NCBI GenBank assembly: GCA_949289145.1
Contig: CASEML010000064.1
Coordinates: forward strand, 1 to 39,920
DNA: 39,920 bases
From: an uncultured Eubacteriales bacterium
GTDB taxonomy: Bacteria; Bacillota; Clostridia; Lachnospirales; Lachnospiraceae
Direction: 5' to 3'
Shown here in pieces: positions 26,165 through 34,051 of this stretch. The position numbers and the translations under genes were made by a program. The notes beneath the pieces were generated by a model. It saw only the letters and a list, made by a program, of their open reading frames with translations, was not told where the DNA came from and made no database searches. Within the stretch, counting starts at the first letter, position 1; each line of letters begins with the position of its first letter.

Positions 26165-26184
26165 TGACCGAGTAAAAGTAATAG

Positions 26185-26234
26185 TTGACAATTAATCGAA
26201 CATATGTTACCATAAAAATACGAACAAACATTCG
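26185..26234 (+). promoter_or_regulatory. Promoter with two LexA-box-like sites before the radical SAM repair genes
   Basis: Consensus TTGACA at 26185-26190, 17-nt spacer, TACCAT at 26208-26213. CGAACATATGTTAC (26197-26210) overlaps the spacer and -10, and CGAACAAACATTCG (26221-26234) lies at the start site. Both resemble the Gram-positive LexA/DinR box CGAAC-N4-GTTCG: the first has an intact left half and GTT of the right, the second differs by one base in the right half. This predicts SOS repression. Confidence 0.65.
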
Positions 26235-26254
26235 AGACGGAGCAAGGTGGTTAT

Positions 26255-27547
26255 ATGGAAATCAGGATATCAAATCATGAAATGGATATTATGGAGAAGC
26301 TGGCAATTCTTACAGATGCGGCCAAATATGATGTGGCGTGTACCTCTAGCGGAAATGACCGTAAGAATAGGGGAGATGGATTGGGAAATTGTGTGCAGGC
26401 GGGAATTTGTCATTCCTTTTCGGCAGACGGAAGATGTATTTCTCTATTGAAGATTCTTTTTACCAATGAATGTATTTACGATTGCAAATATTGTATCAAC
26501 CGTTCCTCCAATGATGTGAAACGTGCTTCTTTCACTCCGGAAGAGGTGTGCTTTCTTACCATGAATTTTTATAAACGAAATTATATTGAAGGGCTTTTCT
26601 TAAGCTCCGGAATTCTCTATAGCCCGGATTATACCATGGAATTAATTTATCAGACCATTTATAAATTACGTACAGAATATAAGTTTAACGGTTATATCCA
26701 TGTTAAGGCAATTCCCGGTGCAGATCCCAAATTAATTGAAAAAACTGGTTATCTTGCCGACCGAATGAGTATAAATTTAGAACTTCCCACAAAAGAGGCA
26801 TTATCTAAGCTGGCACCTCACAAGAACCGGAAAAATATATTGACACCTATGCGCTTAATTCAGAACGGAATTACAGAAAATAAAAACGAACTGGTGGTGT
26901 ATAAGCATGCCCCTTCCTTTGTGCCTGCAGGGCAGAGCACTCAAATGATCTTAGGGGCAGCAGGGGAAACGGATTATCAAATGCTTATGGTGGCACAATC
27001 TTTATATAAAAAATTTGACTTAAAAAGAGTGTTTTATTCAGCCTTTGTGAAGGTTAACGAGGACAAAGATTTGCCTGCACTGCCTGGAGGACCGCCCTTG
27101 CTGCGGGAACACAGAATGTACCAGGCAGACTGGCTTATGCGTTTTTATGGATTTAAAGCGGAAGAACTGCTTAGTGAAAGCCGGCAGAATTTTAATATTT
27201 TAATGGATCCTAAGTGTGATTGGGCATTACGTCATTTGGAATTGTTTCCTATTGAAATTAATCGTGCAGATTATGCTACTCTTTTGCGGGTGCCGGGAAT
27301 AGGTGTGAAATCGGCCAGGAGAATTGTGGCTGCCAGAAGAACTGCAATTCTCGATTTTGATGATTTAAAGAAAATTGGTGTCGTATTGAAAAGGGCTGTT
27401 TTTTTTATTACCTGCAATGGGAAGAACCGTTATCCCTTCAAATATACAGAAGAATTTATCAGCAGCAATCTGATAGATCAAAAAGAAGTATACCAATATA
27501 GCGATGGTATGGTATATCGACAGATGAATCTGTTTGAAGATGTGTAA
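26255..27547 (+). CDS. Putative DNA modification/repair radical SAM protein (TIGR03916 family)
   Basis: A 430-residue radical SAM protein. The [4Fe-4S]/SAM motif is C73-x3-C77-x2-C80 (NECIYDCKYCINR). Upstream Cys residues in YDVACTSSGND and GNCVQAGICHSF are typical of this family. A helix-hairpin-helix DNA-binding motif is near residue 346 (RVPGIGVKSARRI). The last residues contain Q423-M-N-L-F427, matching the bacterial sliding-clamp binding pentapeptide. This family is consistently paired with the DUF4130 protein, encoded next here, and elsewhere with a uracil-DNA-glycosylase-like domain. LexA-like boxes lie in the promoter. The chemical reaction is unknown; a spore photoproduct lyase-like lesion repair is only an analogy. 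Confidence 0.88.
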   Translation: MEIRISNHEMDIMEKLAILTDAAKYDVACTSSGNDRKNRGDGLGNCVQAGICHSFSADGRCISLLKILFTNECIYDCKYCINRSSNDVKRASFTPEEVCFLTMNFYKRNYIEGLFLSSGILYSPDYTMELIYQTIYKLRTEYKFNGYIHVKAIPGADPKLIEKTGYLADRMSINLELPTKEALSKLAPHKNRKNILTPMRLIQNGITENKNELVVYKHAPSFVPAGQSTQMILGAAGETDYQMLMVAQSLYKKFDLKRVFYSAFVKVNEDKDLPALPGGPPLLREHRMYQADWLMRFYGFKAEELLSESRQNFNILMDPKCDWALRHLELFPIEINRADYATLLRVPGIGVKSARRIVAARRTAILDFDDLKKIGVVLKRAVFFITCNGKNRYPFKYTEEFISSNLIDQKEVYQYSDGMVYRQMNLFEDV

Positions 27548-27563
27548 GAAAGAGGTGATATTT

Positions 27564-28343
27564 GTGGAAAACATACAGAAAAAGAGAATACTGTGTGAAG
27601 ATTCCATTGAAGGTATTTTTTCCGGTGTTTATTATATTTATGAAAAAAAATATGAGAAAAGAGGTATAGAACTAAAGGTTGAAGGCAATAATCAAAATTA
27701 TGAATTGTTTATAATTGACGAATTTGTACCGGTAGATATGGAAAATGCTGTCAAAGTTGCTAGAACGGTTCAAAACAAATTCGGGCAGGAAGTATACTAT
27801 ACTCTATTAAGAACGGCTCTGTCCAAAGAAAAAGATTACAAAGCTCAGGCAATATTTGGAACAATTCAGTATGGAATCAGCAACAATGTGGCAACAGATT
27901 TGTTAAATTATCTTAAAAGAAAAGAAATTTATCAGGTGTTTCAGTTAAACCGAACAGTAGCTAATGAAGCCAATAAATTTCTTCAATTTATACGGTTTCA
28001 GGAACTGTTCAATGGGGTGCTGTACGCTAAAATCGCACCGGAAAACAATGTGTTGCCGCTGCTTGCAGAACATTTTACAGACAGATTAAAGAATGAGAAT
28101 TTTATGATCTACGATGAAAACAGAAAGATGGCATTAGTTTACAATAGGGAGAAACACTGGGAAATATATGAAAATATCATAGTAGAAGAAGAACAATTAC
28201 AAATGGCAGAATGTGAAGAAAATATGAAAAAGCTTTGGAAAACATTTTATGAATCTATTGCCATTAAGGAAAGAAGTAATTTAGAATTACAAAGGCAGCT
28301 TTTACCGTTAAAATTCCGAAAATTTATGACGGAATTTGTCTAA
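27564..28343 (+). CDS. TIGR03915/DUF4130 putative DNA metabolism protein
   Basis: A 259-residue protein of the DUF4130 family, the regular partner of the preceding radical SAM protein. Family-typical segments include FLQFIRFQELFNGVLYAKIAPENNVLPLLAEHF, FMIYDENRKMALVY and the C-terminal LWKTFYESIAIKERSNLELQRQLLPLKFRKFM. In some bacteria this domain is fused to a uracil-DNA glycosylase-type domain, which is absent here. GTG 27564 is chosen because GAGGTGAT lies 5 nt upstream and the start then follows the radical SAM stop by 16 nt; the ATG at 27534 overlaps that gene without a ribosome site. Function unknown; DNA repair inferred from pairing and SOS-like promoter. Confidence 0.88.
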   Translation: MENIQKKRILCEDSIEGIFSGVYYIYEKKYEKRGIELKVEGNNQNYELFIIDEFVPVDMENAVKVARTVQNKFGQEVYYTLLRTALSKEKDYKAQAIFGTIQYGISNNVATDLLNYLKRKEIYQVFQLNRTVANEANKFLQFIRFQELFNGVLYAKIAPENNVLPLLAEHFTDRLKNENFMIYDENRKMALVYNREKHWEIYENIIVEEEQLQMAECEENMKKLWKTFYESIAIKERSNLELQRQLLPLKFRKFMTEFV

Positions 28344-28487
28344 AAATTACATGAAAAATAAAAAAATATTACAAAAAAATTAAGCAATGTGGAGAAAATA
28401 TAAAATTCCAACAAAATAGGACAATGTTATTGGTAAAAATGCACAAAAACACAGGAAACTGGAAAAAGAAATGAGTTTCCACGGGGA

Positions 28488-28515
28488 TTGACATTTGTAA
28501 TAAACGGTGTATAAT
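28488..28515 (+). promoter_or_regulatory. Strong sigma-A promoter of the HPr-like gene
   Basis: Consensus TTGACA at 28488-28493, 16-nt spacer, consensus TATAAT at 28510-28515. A hairpin GGAAACT/AGTTTCC (28454-28460 with 28474-28480) lies just upstream. The leader is about 85 nt, ending in AAAGGAGAG. Confidence 0.7.
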
Positions 28516-28607
28516 ACAAACATAGTTAAATTATTATGAAGTCAAAGTAAAAACAAAGTAAGAAACATACGTGATAAACGGATTGTTATTAAAAAGGAGA
28601 GTTTATT

Positions 28608-28835
28608 ATGCAGGAACGTAAAATTAAGTTAAATGAGTTACAGGATGTAAAGGAGTTTGTATCAGCAGCAGGTAAATGTGATTTTGATATTGATATCTTC
28701 TACAACAGAGTAACCATTGATGCAAAATCAATTCTTGGTGTTTTAAGCATGGATTTAACACATGATCTTACAGTACAGTACTTTGGAGAAGATACAAGTT
28801 TTGAATCTGTATTAAGCAAATATGCAGTTGCCTAA
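28608..28835 (+). CDS. HPr-like protein lacking the phospho-histidine segment
   Basis: A 75-residue small protein whose second half follows the HPr fold: FDIDIFYNRVTIDAKSILGVLSMDL lines up with HPr up to the regulatory Ser46 region (KSIMGVMSL). The N-terminal strand is present, but the GLHARPA loop carrying the phosphorylated His15 is missing and replaced by LQDVKEF. It therefore cannot be an ordinary PTS phosphocarrier; a regulatory role like Crh is possible. It stands alone behind a near-perfect promoter and before a strong terminator, which suggests high expression. Confidence 0.82.
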   Translation: MQERKIKLNELQDVKEFVSAAGKCDFDIDIFYNRVTIDAKSILGVLSMDLTHDLTVQYFGEDTSFESVLSKYAVA

Positions 28836-28869
28836 TAGGTGAAAGGAACTTTTTATTGTTATTAACTGG

Positions 28870-28902
28870 AAACCCCTCTTTAACTTTTAAAGAGGGGTTT
28901 TT
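28870..28902 (+). terminator. Intrinsic terminator of the HPr-like gene
   Basis: 12-bp perfect stem AAACCCCTCTTT/AAAGAGGGGTTT with a 7-nt loop, running into TTTTT. Confidence 0.93.
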
Positions 28903-28931
28903 GGTGTTTAAGAAATAGTGAGAGAGAACAT

Positions 28932-31307
28932 ATGCAGATAGAAAATGAAATACTGGTAAGAGTTTCTGTTCGGAATTTTGTGGAATTTTTACTTCGCAGT
29001 GGGGACATAGACCAGAGGCGAGGGGCTTTTAAGGAGCGGGACGCCATGGCAGAAGGCAGCAGGCTTCATAGAAAAATTCAAGGGAAAATGGGCGTGGAAT
29101 ATAAGGCGGAAGTAAGTTTAAAGCATGAAGTGCAGTTAGATGACATTATCTTGTCCATTGAAGGAAGGGCAGATGGGATTATTACGCCTTTGAAAGAGGA
29201 CAGTCCTATTGTTATTGATGAAATTAAATGCGTATATAAAAATCTTCGTTATATAAAGGAAGCGGAAGAAATACATCTGGCACAGGCAAAATGTTATGCC
29301 TATATCTACGCTGTACAGAATGATTTGAGTGAAATACAGACTAGAATCAGTTATTGCAACATAGAAACGGAAGAAATGAAATATTTCCATGAAACGCATA
29401 CAATTTTTCAACTGAGCAGATGGTTCGAGGAACTGGTGTTCGAATATGAAAAATGGATAGATAATTATACGCAGTGGAGAAAGGTAAGAAATACATCGAT
29501 TGAGAAAATGGTGTTTCCCTTTGCTTATCGAAAGGGACAAAAGGAACTGGCAGCCTTTGTTTATCAGACCATAGAGCAAGGAAAAAGGCTATATATTCAG
29601 GCACCTACAGGTACCGGAAAAACGCTGATCTCATTATATCCCGCAATCAAATCGGTGGGGAAGGGCAGAGGGGAAAAAATATTTTATTTGACGGCAAAGA
29701 CCATTACCAGAACTGTGGCAAAGAATACCATGGAAATGTTAGGAAAACACGGTTTGAACTATCGTGTACTGGTATTAACTGCCAAAGAGAAAATATGTTT
29801 TCTGGAGGCAATGGAGTGCAATCCGGTAACTTGTCCTTATGCAAAAGGTCATTATGACCGTGTGAATAACGCAGTATATGATATGATTACTCATGAAACT
29901 ATGTTCGACAGAGAAAAGATAGAAGAGTATGGGAAAAAGCATCAAGTTTGTCCCTTTGAATTAGGACTGGATATTTCTCTATGGGCAGACTGCATTATTT
30001 GTGATTATAATTATGTCTTTGATCCTAACGTATATTTAAAGCGTTTTTTTCAGGAAGGAGTAAAGGGAGATTATATTTTTCTGGCCGATGAGGTACATAA
30101 CTTGTTAGAACGAGGCAGAGAGATGTACAGTGCCACATTATATAAAGAGGATTTTTTAGAAGTTAAGAATTATGTGAAGAACAACAGCAAACGTCTTGCA
30201 AGCCGTTTAGAAACCTGTAATAAACATTTGTTGGAATTTAAGCGGGAATGTGAAAACTGTCAGGTAGTGGAGAACATTGCAGGATTCACCATGAGCCTTT
30301 TGCGGTTGCAAAGCGAGATCGAGAAGTTTTTAGATAACGATGATATCTTAGAGGATAAGCAGGTTGTTGTTGAATTGTATTTGAATATAAGGCATTTTCT
30401 GAATATGTATGAACTGGCTTCGGAAAATTATCTTGCTTATGCAGAGCACACAGAGAATGGAAAGTTTAAGATAAAATTATTTTGTGTGAATCCTGCCGCA
30501 AATTTGAAAGAATGTATGGAGCGGGGCAGGGCTTGTGTATTGTTTTCGGCCACATTACTTCCTATCAAATATTATAAATCCCTGTTAACGGAAGAAAGTG
30601 ATAATGCGGTATATGGTATTTCGCCCTTTGATTCTGCGAAACGATGTGTGGCAGTAGCAACGGATGTAAGTTCCAAGTATACAAGAAGAAACAAGAATGA
30701 ATATGAAAAAATAGCATTTTATATCAAAGCAGCTTCCAAAGCAAAACAGGGAAATTATTTAGTGTTTTTTCCATCTTATGCATTTATGGAGCAGGTTTAT
30801 GATATTTATGTACAGGATTTTTTGAGTCAAGATGAAAAAATCCTGATGCAGTCAAATCAGATGACAGAGGAAGAACGGGAAAAATTTCTTAACGAATTTG
30901 AGCAGACAGATAGAACACTGATAGGATTTTGTGTTATGGGTGGCATTTTCAGCGAAGGCATCGACTTAAAGGCAGAACGACTGATTGGAAGTATTATTGT
31001 GGGAACCGGTTTGCCGGGCATTAGCAACGAAAAGGAATTGCTGAAAGCTTACTTTGACCAAGAGGGCATGAATGGTTTTGATTATGCCTATCGTTTTCCG
31101 GGGATGAATAAAGTGCTGCAGGCAGCAGGCAGAGTTATCCGGACAATGGAGGATACCGGTGTGGTACTTTTACTGGATGAACGCTTTGCGACCCGGGAAT
31201 ACCGCATGATGTTTCCAAGAGAATGGCAGGAGATAAAATATTGCAATCAGAAAACGGTGGAGCAGGTATTAGAAGAATTTTGGCGCAGCAATAAAAATTT
31301 TTTATAA
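28932..31307 (+). CDS. Rad3/XPD-like DNA helicase with N-terminal PD-(D/E)XK nuclease-like domain
   Basis: A 791-residue DinG/XPD-family helicase. Residues 1-170 resemble a RecB/Cas4-type nuclease fold, with the pattern GRADGII, then VIDEIKC (E-x-K) and AQAKCYAYIYA (Q-x3-Y). Walker A is QAPTGTGKTLIS near residue 224; the DEVH box is near 385. Between them are Cys residues (KICFLEAMECNPVTCPY and VCPFELGL) fitting the XPD iron-sulfur cluster. C-terminal helicase motifs include VLFSATLLP, FSEGIDL and QAAGRVIR. It probably acts in DNA repair or restart, translocating 5' to 3' if it follows XPD. It follows the HPr terminator with no clear promoter; a GAGAGAG site precedes the ATG. Confidence 0.88.
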   Translation: MQIENEILVRVSVRNFVEFLLRSGDIDQRRGAFKERDAMAEGSRLHRKIQGKMGVEYKAEVSLKHEVQLDDIILSIEGRADGIITPLKEDSPIVIDEIKCVYKNLRYIKEAEEIHLAQAKCYAYIYAVQNDLSEIQTRISYCNIETEEMKYFHETHTIFQLSRWFEELVFEYEKWIDNYTQWRKVRNTSIEKMVFPFAYRKGQKELAAFVYQTIEQGKRLYIQAPTGTGKTLISLYPAIKSVGKGRGEKIFYLTAKTITRTVAKNTMEMLGKHGLNYRVLVLTAKEKICFLEAMECNPVTCPYAKGHYDRVNNAVYDMITHETMFDREKIEEYGKKHQVCPFELGLDISLWADCIICDYNYVFDPNVYLKRFFQEGVKGDYIFLADEVHNLLERGREMYSATLYKEDFLEVKNYVKNNSKRLASRLETCNKHLLEFKRECENCQVVENIAGFTMSLLRLQSEIEKFLDNDDILEDKQVVVELYLNIRHFLNMYELASENYLAYAEHTENGKFKIKLFCVNPAANLKECMERGRACVLFSATLLPIKYYKSLLTEESDNAVYGISPFDSAKRCVAVATDVSSKYTRRNKNEYEKIAFYIKAASKAKQGNYLVFFPSYAFMEQVYDIYVQDFLSQDEKILMQSNQMTEEEREKFLNEFEQTDRTLIGFCVMGGIFSEGIDLKAERLIGSIIVGTGLPGISNEKELLKAYFDQEGMNGFDYAYRFPGMNKVLQAAGRVIRTMEDTGVVLLLDERFATREYRMMFPREWQEIKYCNQKTVEQVLEEFWRSNKNFL

Positions 31308-31312
31308 AATTT

Positions 31313-31338
31313 TGTAACAAATCCCAAAAAAAACGAAC
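31313..31338 (+). promoter_or_regulatory. Possible ECF-type autoregulated promoter
   Basis: TGTAAC at 31313-31318 and CGAAC at 31334-31338 with a 15-nt spacer resemble the -35 (TGwAAC) and -10 (CG-rich start) of ECF sigma promoters; no sigma-A promoter is seen here. Confidence 0.35.
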
Positions 31339-31371
31339 AAAAGAATTAGAACACACAAAGGAGGGGGAGCA

Positions 31372-31869
31372 GTGCAGGATATGGGAGGGGCATATGAAGA
31401 ATATTACCAGATAGTATATAAGTTTTTAATGGGATTGACTTCAGGGAATCATGAACTTGCAGAAGAACTTACTCAGGAAACATTCTATCGTGCCACTAAA
31501 AATGTTAGTAAATTCAGAGGGGAATGTAAAATGTCTACCTGGCTGTGTCAAATTGCAAAATATGCTTTTTACCAATATATTGATAAGAAAAACAAAAGAA
31601 GGGAAGTTCCCTTGGAAACAGTTGTGGATATTGCACTTGAGGAAGAGGTAGAGAAAAATTATATTCAAAACGAAAGAAAAATATTTCTCTACAAAAAAAT
31701 TCAGCAATTACAAAGTCCTATGAAAGATGTGGTTATGCTTCGGTTAACAGGGGATTTAAGCTTTCGGGAAATCGGAGATATTTTAGGGAAAAGCGAAAAC
31801 TGGGCGAGAGTTACCTTTTACCGGGGTAAACAGATCTTAGGAAGAGGGGTAAAAGATGATGCTAAGTAA
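31372..31869 (+). CDS. ECF-type RNA polymerase sigma factor (sigma-70 family)
   Basis: A 165-residue sigma factor with region 2 (YYQIVYKFLMGLTSGNHELAEELTQETFYRA, MSTWLCQIAKYAFYQYI) and region 4 (SPMKDVVMLRLTGDLSFREIGDILG, then WARVTFYRGKQIL); regions 1 and 3 are absent. It starts with GTG, with GGAGG 8 nt upstream. Its 3' end overlaps the next gene, a zinc-finger membrane protein that is the likely anti-sigma factor. The signal sensed is unknown. Confidence 0.92.
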   Translation: MQDMGGAYEEYYQIVYKFLMGLTSGNHELAEELTQETFYRATKNVSKFRGECKMSTWLCQIAKYAFYQYIDKKNKRREVPLETVVDIALEEEVEKNYIQNERKIFLYKKIQQLQSPMKDVVMLRLTGDLSFREIGDILGKSENWARVTFYRGKQILGRGVKDDAK

Positions 31870-32158
31870 AAAAGAAGAATGTGATATTATGACAGATCTC
31901 CTGCCGTTATATGTTGACCATCTGACACAGAAAGATACGAACCAATGGATACGAGAACATCTTTTAGAATGTCAACAATGTAGGCAGACTTATGAATTAA
32001 TGAAAGATTCTTTTACAGAAGTATTGAGAGAAGGGGAAAAGAAGAAAAAGGTAAAATTATTTAGGAAGGTGAAAATTCGCCTGTTTTTGTATGGTTATGT
32101 ATTGCTGCTGACAGTCATATGGCTGTATTGTATGTTAGATTTCATTTATTCTTTTTAG
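31856..32158 (+). CDS. Zinc-finger (ZAS-type) membrane anti-sigma factor, small
   Basis: A 100-residue protein with an N-terminal zinc-binding H-x3-C-x2-C (EHLLECQQC), a basic stretch and one transmembrane helix near residues 75-98, with almost nothing outside. This is the layout of ECF anti-sigma factors, which hold the sigma at the membrane. It overlaps the sigma gene by 14 nt, implying coupled translation; ATG 31856 or 31859 are both possible. With so little extracellular sequence it probably needs a partner for sensing. Confidence 0.82.
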   Translation: MMLSKKEECDIMTDLLPLYVDHLTQKDTNQWIREHLLECQQCRQTYELMKDSFTEVLREGEKKKKVKLFRKVKIRLFLYGYVLLLTVIWLYCMLDFIYSF

Positions 32159-32170
32159 AGGGGAACAGTT

Positions 32171-33004
32171 ATGAAAGAAAAACAGAAGTGTGCTGTTGTG
32201 GAAGATTTATTTGGCTCTTATTTGGAGAATCTGACAAATAGCACCACCAGTCGGAAAATAGAAGAACACATGAAAGAGTGTAACAGGTGTCAGAGGAAGT
32301 ATGAAGCATATTTATTTCAAATAGAAGAAAAAAATATACAGGAAAAAAAGAAAGGCCAGAAATTTTATTGCAGATTATCCCGATATCACTGCCAAATGAT
32401 AGGAATGGTATTGGGAATTGTGTTGGCTTTTTTGGTAATGATAGGCGGCATTACACTTACCGTTGTTTATCTGCAGAAAGTAAATAGGACCAACAGCTAT
32501 ACGGAAGAAATAGAAGATTATGGAATATTTCAGGATTACGCAGGGATTTCTAAACTATATTTATTTCCTTCCAAAAAAGAAATGGACACAGAAAATGTAG
32601 GTTTGGAAAAGTATGTATATGAATGTTACGGAAACAGAATGTTTCAGACTTGTCAGATTTATTTGGAGTGTACCTATTCTAAGGAAGCCTATATGGCAGA
32701 AAAAGAAAGACTAAAAAATGTGAAAGATCAGGAAACGGAGAAGTCAATACAAAGCAGTGAAGAGGAGTTTGCTTATCCTGGTATATATGCTATGTTAAAT
32801 AGTGAAAGTTGTTATGAGTATGTGCTTTTTATAGAAGAAGAACAGAAAATGATTTATATATATTTACAGGGATTGGTGGACAGAAGGGATTTAAAGTTTC
32901 CGGAAAAATATCTTCCGCTGGCATATGGGCAGAATGGTAATTCCTTCGAAAAGGAAAGAGAGTATAGTATCTATTCCGTAGAAGTGGAAGAAGTTGTGAA
33001 GTAA
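32171..33004 (+). CDS. Zinc-finger membrane protein, second putative anti-sigma/sensor
   Basis: A 277-residue protein: N-terminal H-x3-C-x2-C (EEHMKECNRC), one transmembrane helix near 75-100, and an extracytoplasmic domain of about 170 residues with no recognised family. That outer domain shares a clear pattern with the next protein (IYLECTYS, AEKERLKN, YEYVL, KFPEKYLP). It could be a second anti-sigma factor or the sensor partner of the small one. GAGGGG precedes the ATG, 12 nt after the previous stop. Confidence 0.75.
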   Translation: MKEKQKCAVVEDLFGSYLENLTNSTTSRKIEEHMKECNRCQRKYEAYLFQIEEKNIQEKKKGQKFYCRLSRYHCQMIGMVLGIVLAFLVMIGGITLTVVYLQKVNRTNSYTEEIEDYGIFQDYAGISKLYLFPSKKEMDTENVGLEKYVYECYGNRMFQTCQIYLECTYSKEAYMAEKERLKNVKDQETEKSIQSSEEEFAYPGIYAMLNSESCYEYVLFIEEEQKMIYIYLQGLVDRRDLKFPEKYLPLAYGQNGNSFEKEREYSIYSVEVEEVVK

Positions 33005-33017
33005 GGGGAGGAGAGTT

Positions 33018-33950
33018 ATGCAGAAGTTTCAAAGAAAAAAGTTGTGGAAAGGTATTTTGATTGGAGCGGTACTTACGTTTTTTACAGTGTTTGTATTGAT
33101 TACGGTGTTCTTGTGGTTATTTTTTACCGGTGGACCGGCAAAAACAACGAAAGATCTGAAACGTTACGAAGAGATATTTGAACTGTCCATGAACAGCGGT
33201 CTGATCATATTTCCGGAACATATTTCAGACAAAGCGGTGCAGACCGATTTTTATTCTTACTATAGGGATATGTTTGGCTCTCCAAGTTATGAGATTTATT
33301 TGCAATGTACTTACGAACCGGAAGAATATCAGGCAGAAATAGAAAGATTGGAAAATACCTATAAAAAATATGCAGGTACGGAGAGAAGACTATTGAAGGA
33401 TACAGAGGGGAAATACAATTATCCCGCATATATTGCCATTGAAAATCATCATTACAGTTATGAGTATGCTTTGATAACCGGTGAAAATCAAATTACCTAT
33501 ATCAGTGTTTCAGGCAGAGATAAAGAAAAGGTGAAGTTTTCAAAGGATTATTTACCGGAAGATTTTATGACAGAGGCAGGAAGAAATTTTACCAGCGGCT
33601 ATTCTATTTACATTAGCTCCATCAGTTCAGACCATATCAGTTATGATACAACCAGAGCACAAACAGTAACTGTTAGGGACGCCCATATGGAACAGATTGA
33701 GGACAGCTATTTTGTGGTTCATGTGGAGTTGGATGAGGAAAATCGTGAAATTATTACAGAATGTAATTTTGAGCACTATGAAAGTCAGCATGATGAAGAA
33801 GCTGATATTACAGTATATTCGGAATTAAATGGAATGATATATAAAGACTTAAGGCTGAATGAAGACAGAACAAAAGCAATTATTGTTTATTACGAAGATA
33901 AAGAGCAAAAACAGGAAAAAGAATTTGTGGTGGAGCTACCGTTGCCATAA
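33018..33950 (+). CDS. Membrane-anchored protein paralogous to the preceding sensor
   Basis: A 310-residue protein with a short basic cytoplasmic tail, one transmembrane helix near residues 12-37 and a large outer domain. Its middle part matches the outer domain of the upstream protein (IYLQCTYEPEEYQAEIERLEN, YEYALITGENQITYI, KFSKDYLPEDF), but it has no zinc finger and adds about 90 C-terminal residues. GGGGAGGAG precedes the ATG. It probably arose by duplication and may serve the same sensing system. Function unknown. Confidence 0.75.
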   Translation: MQKFQRKKLWKGILIGAVLTFFTVFVLITVFLWLFFTGGPAKTTKDLKRYEEIFELSMNSGLIIFPEHISDKAVQTDFYSYYRDMFGSPSYEIYLQCTYEPEEYQAEIERLENTYKKYAGTERRLLKDTEGKYNYPAYIAIENHHYSYEYALITGENQITYISVSGRDKEKVKFSKDYLPEDFMTEAGRNFTSGYSIYISSISSDHISYDTTRAQTVTVRDAHMEQIEDSYFVVHVELDEENREIITECNFEHYESQHDEEADITVYSELNGMIYKDLRLNEDRTKAIIVYYEDKEQKQEKEFVVELPLP

Positions 33951-33992
33951 GGAATTTTCCGAAAATTAAGAGCTTTATACCCCAGAAGAATA

Positions 33993-34021
33993 TTGACTTT
34001 TAAAGGAAGAATGCCTATAGT
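33993..34021 (+). promoter_or_regulatory. Predicted sigma-A promoter of the M14-like pair
   Basis: TTGACT at 33993-33998, 17-nt spacer, TATAGT at 34016-34021. The start would be about 22 nt before the chosen ATG at 34052; the earlier in-frame ATG at 34031 lies at the expected transcription start and is unlikely. Confidence 0.6.
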
Positions 34022-34051
34022 AAATGTAGTATGCAATTTGGAGGAATAGCA

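Noticed and set aside
28917-28950. GAACATATG at the helicase start codon, like half of a LexA box
   Set aside because: Only the left half matches and it overlaps the ATG; not enough to call an operator.
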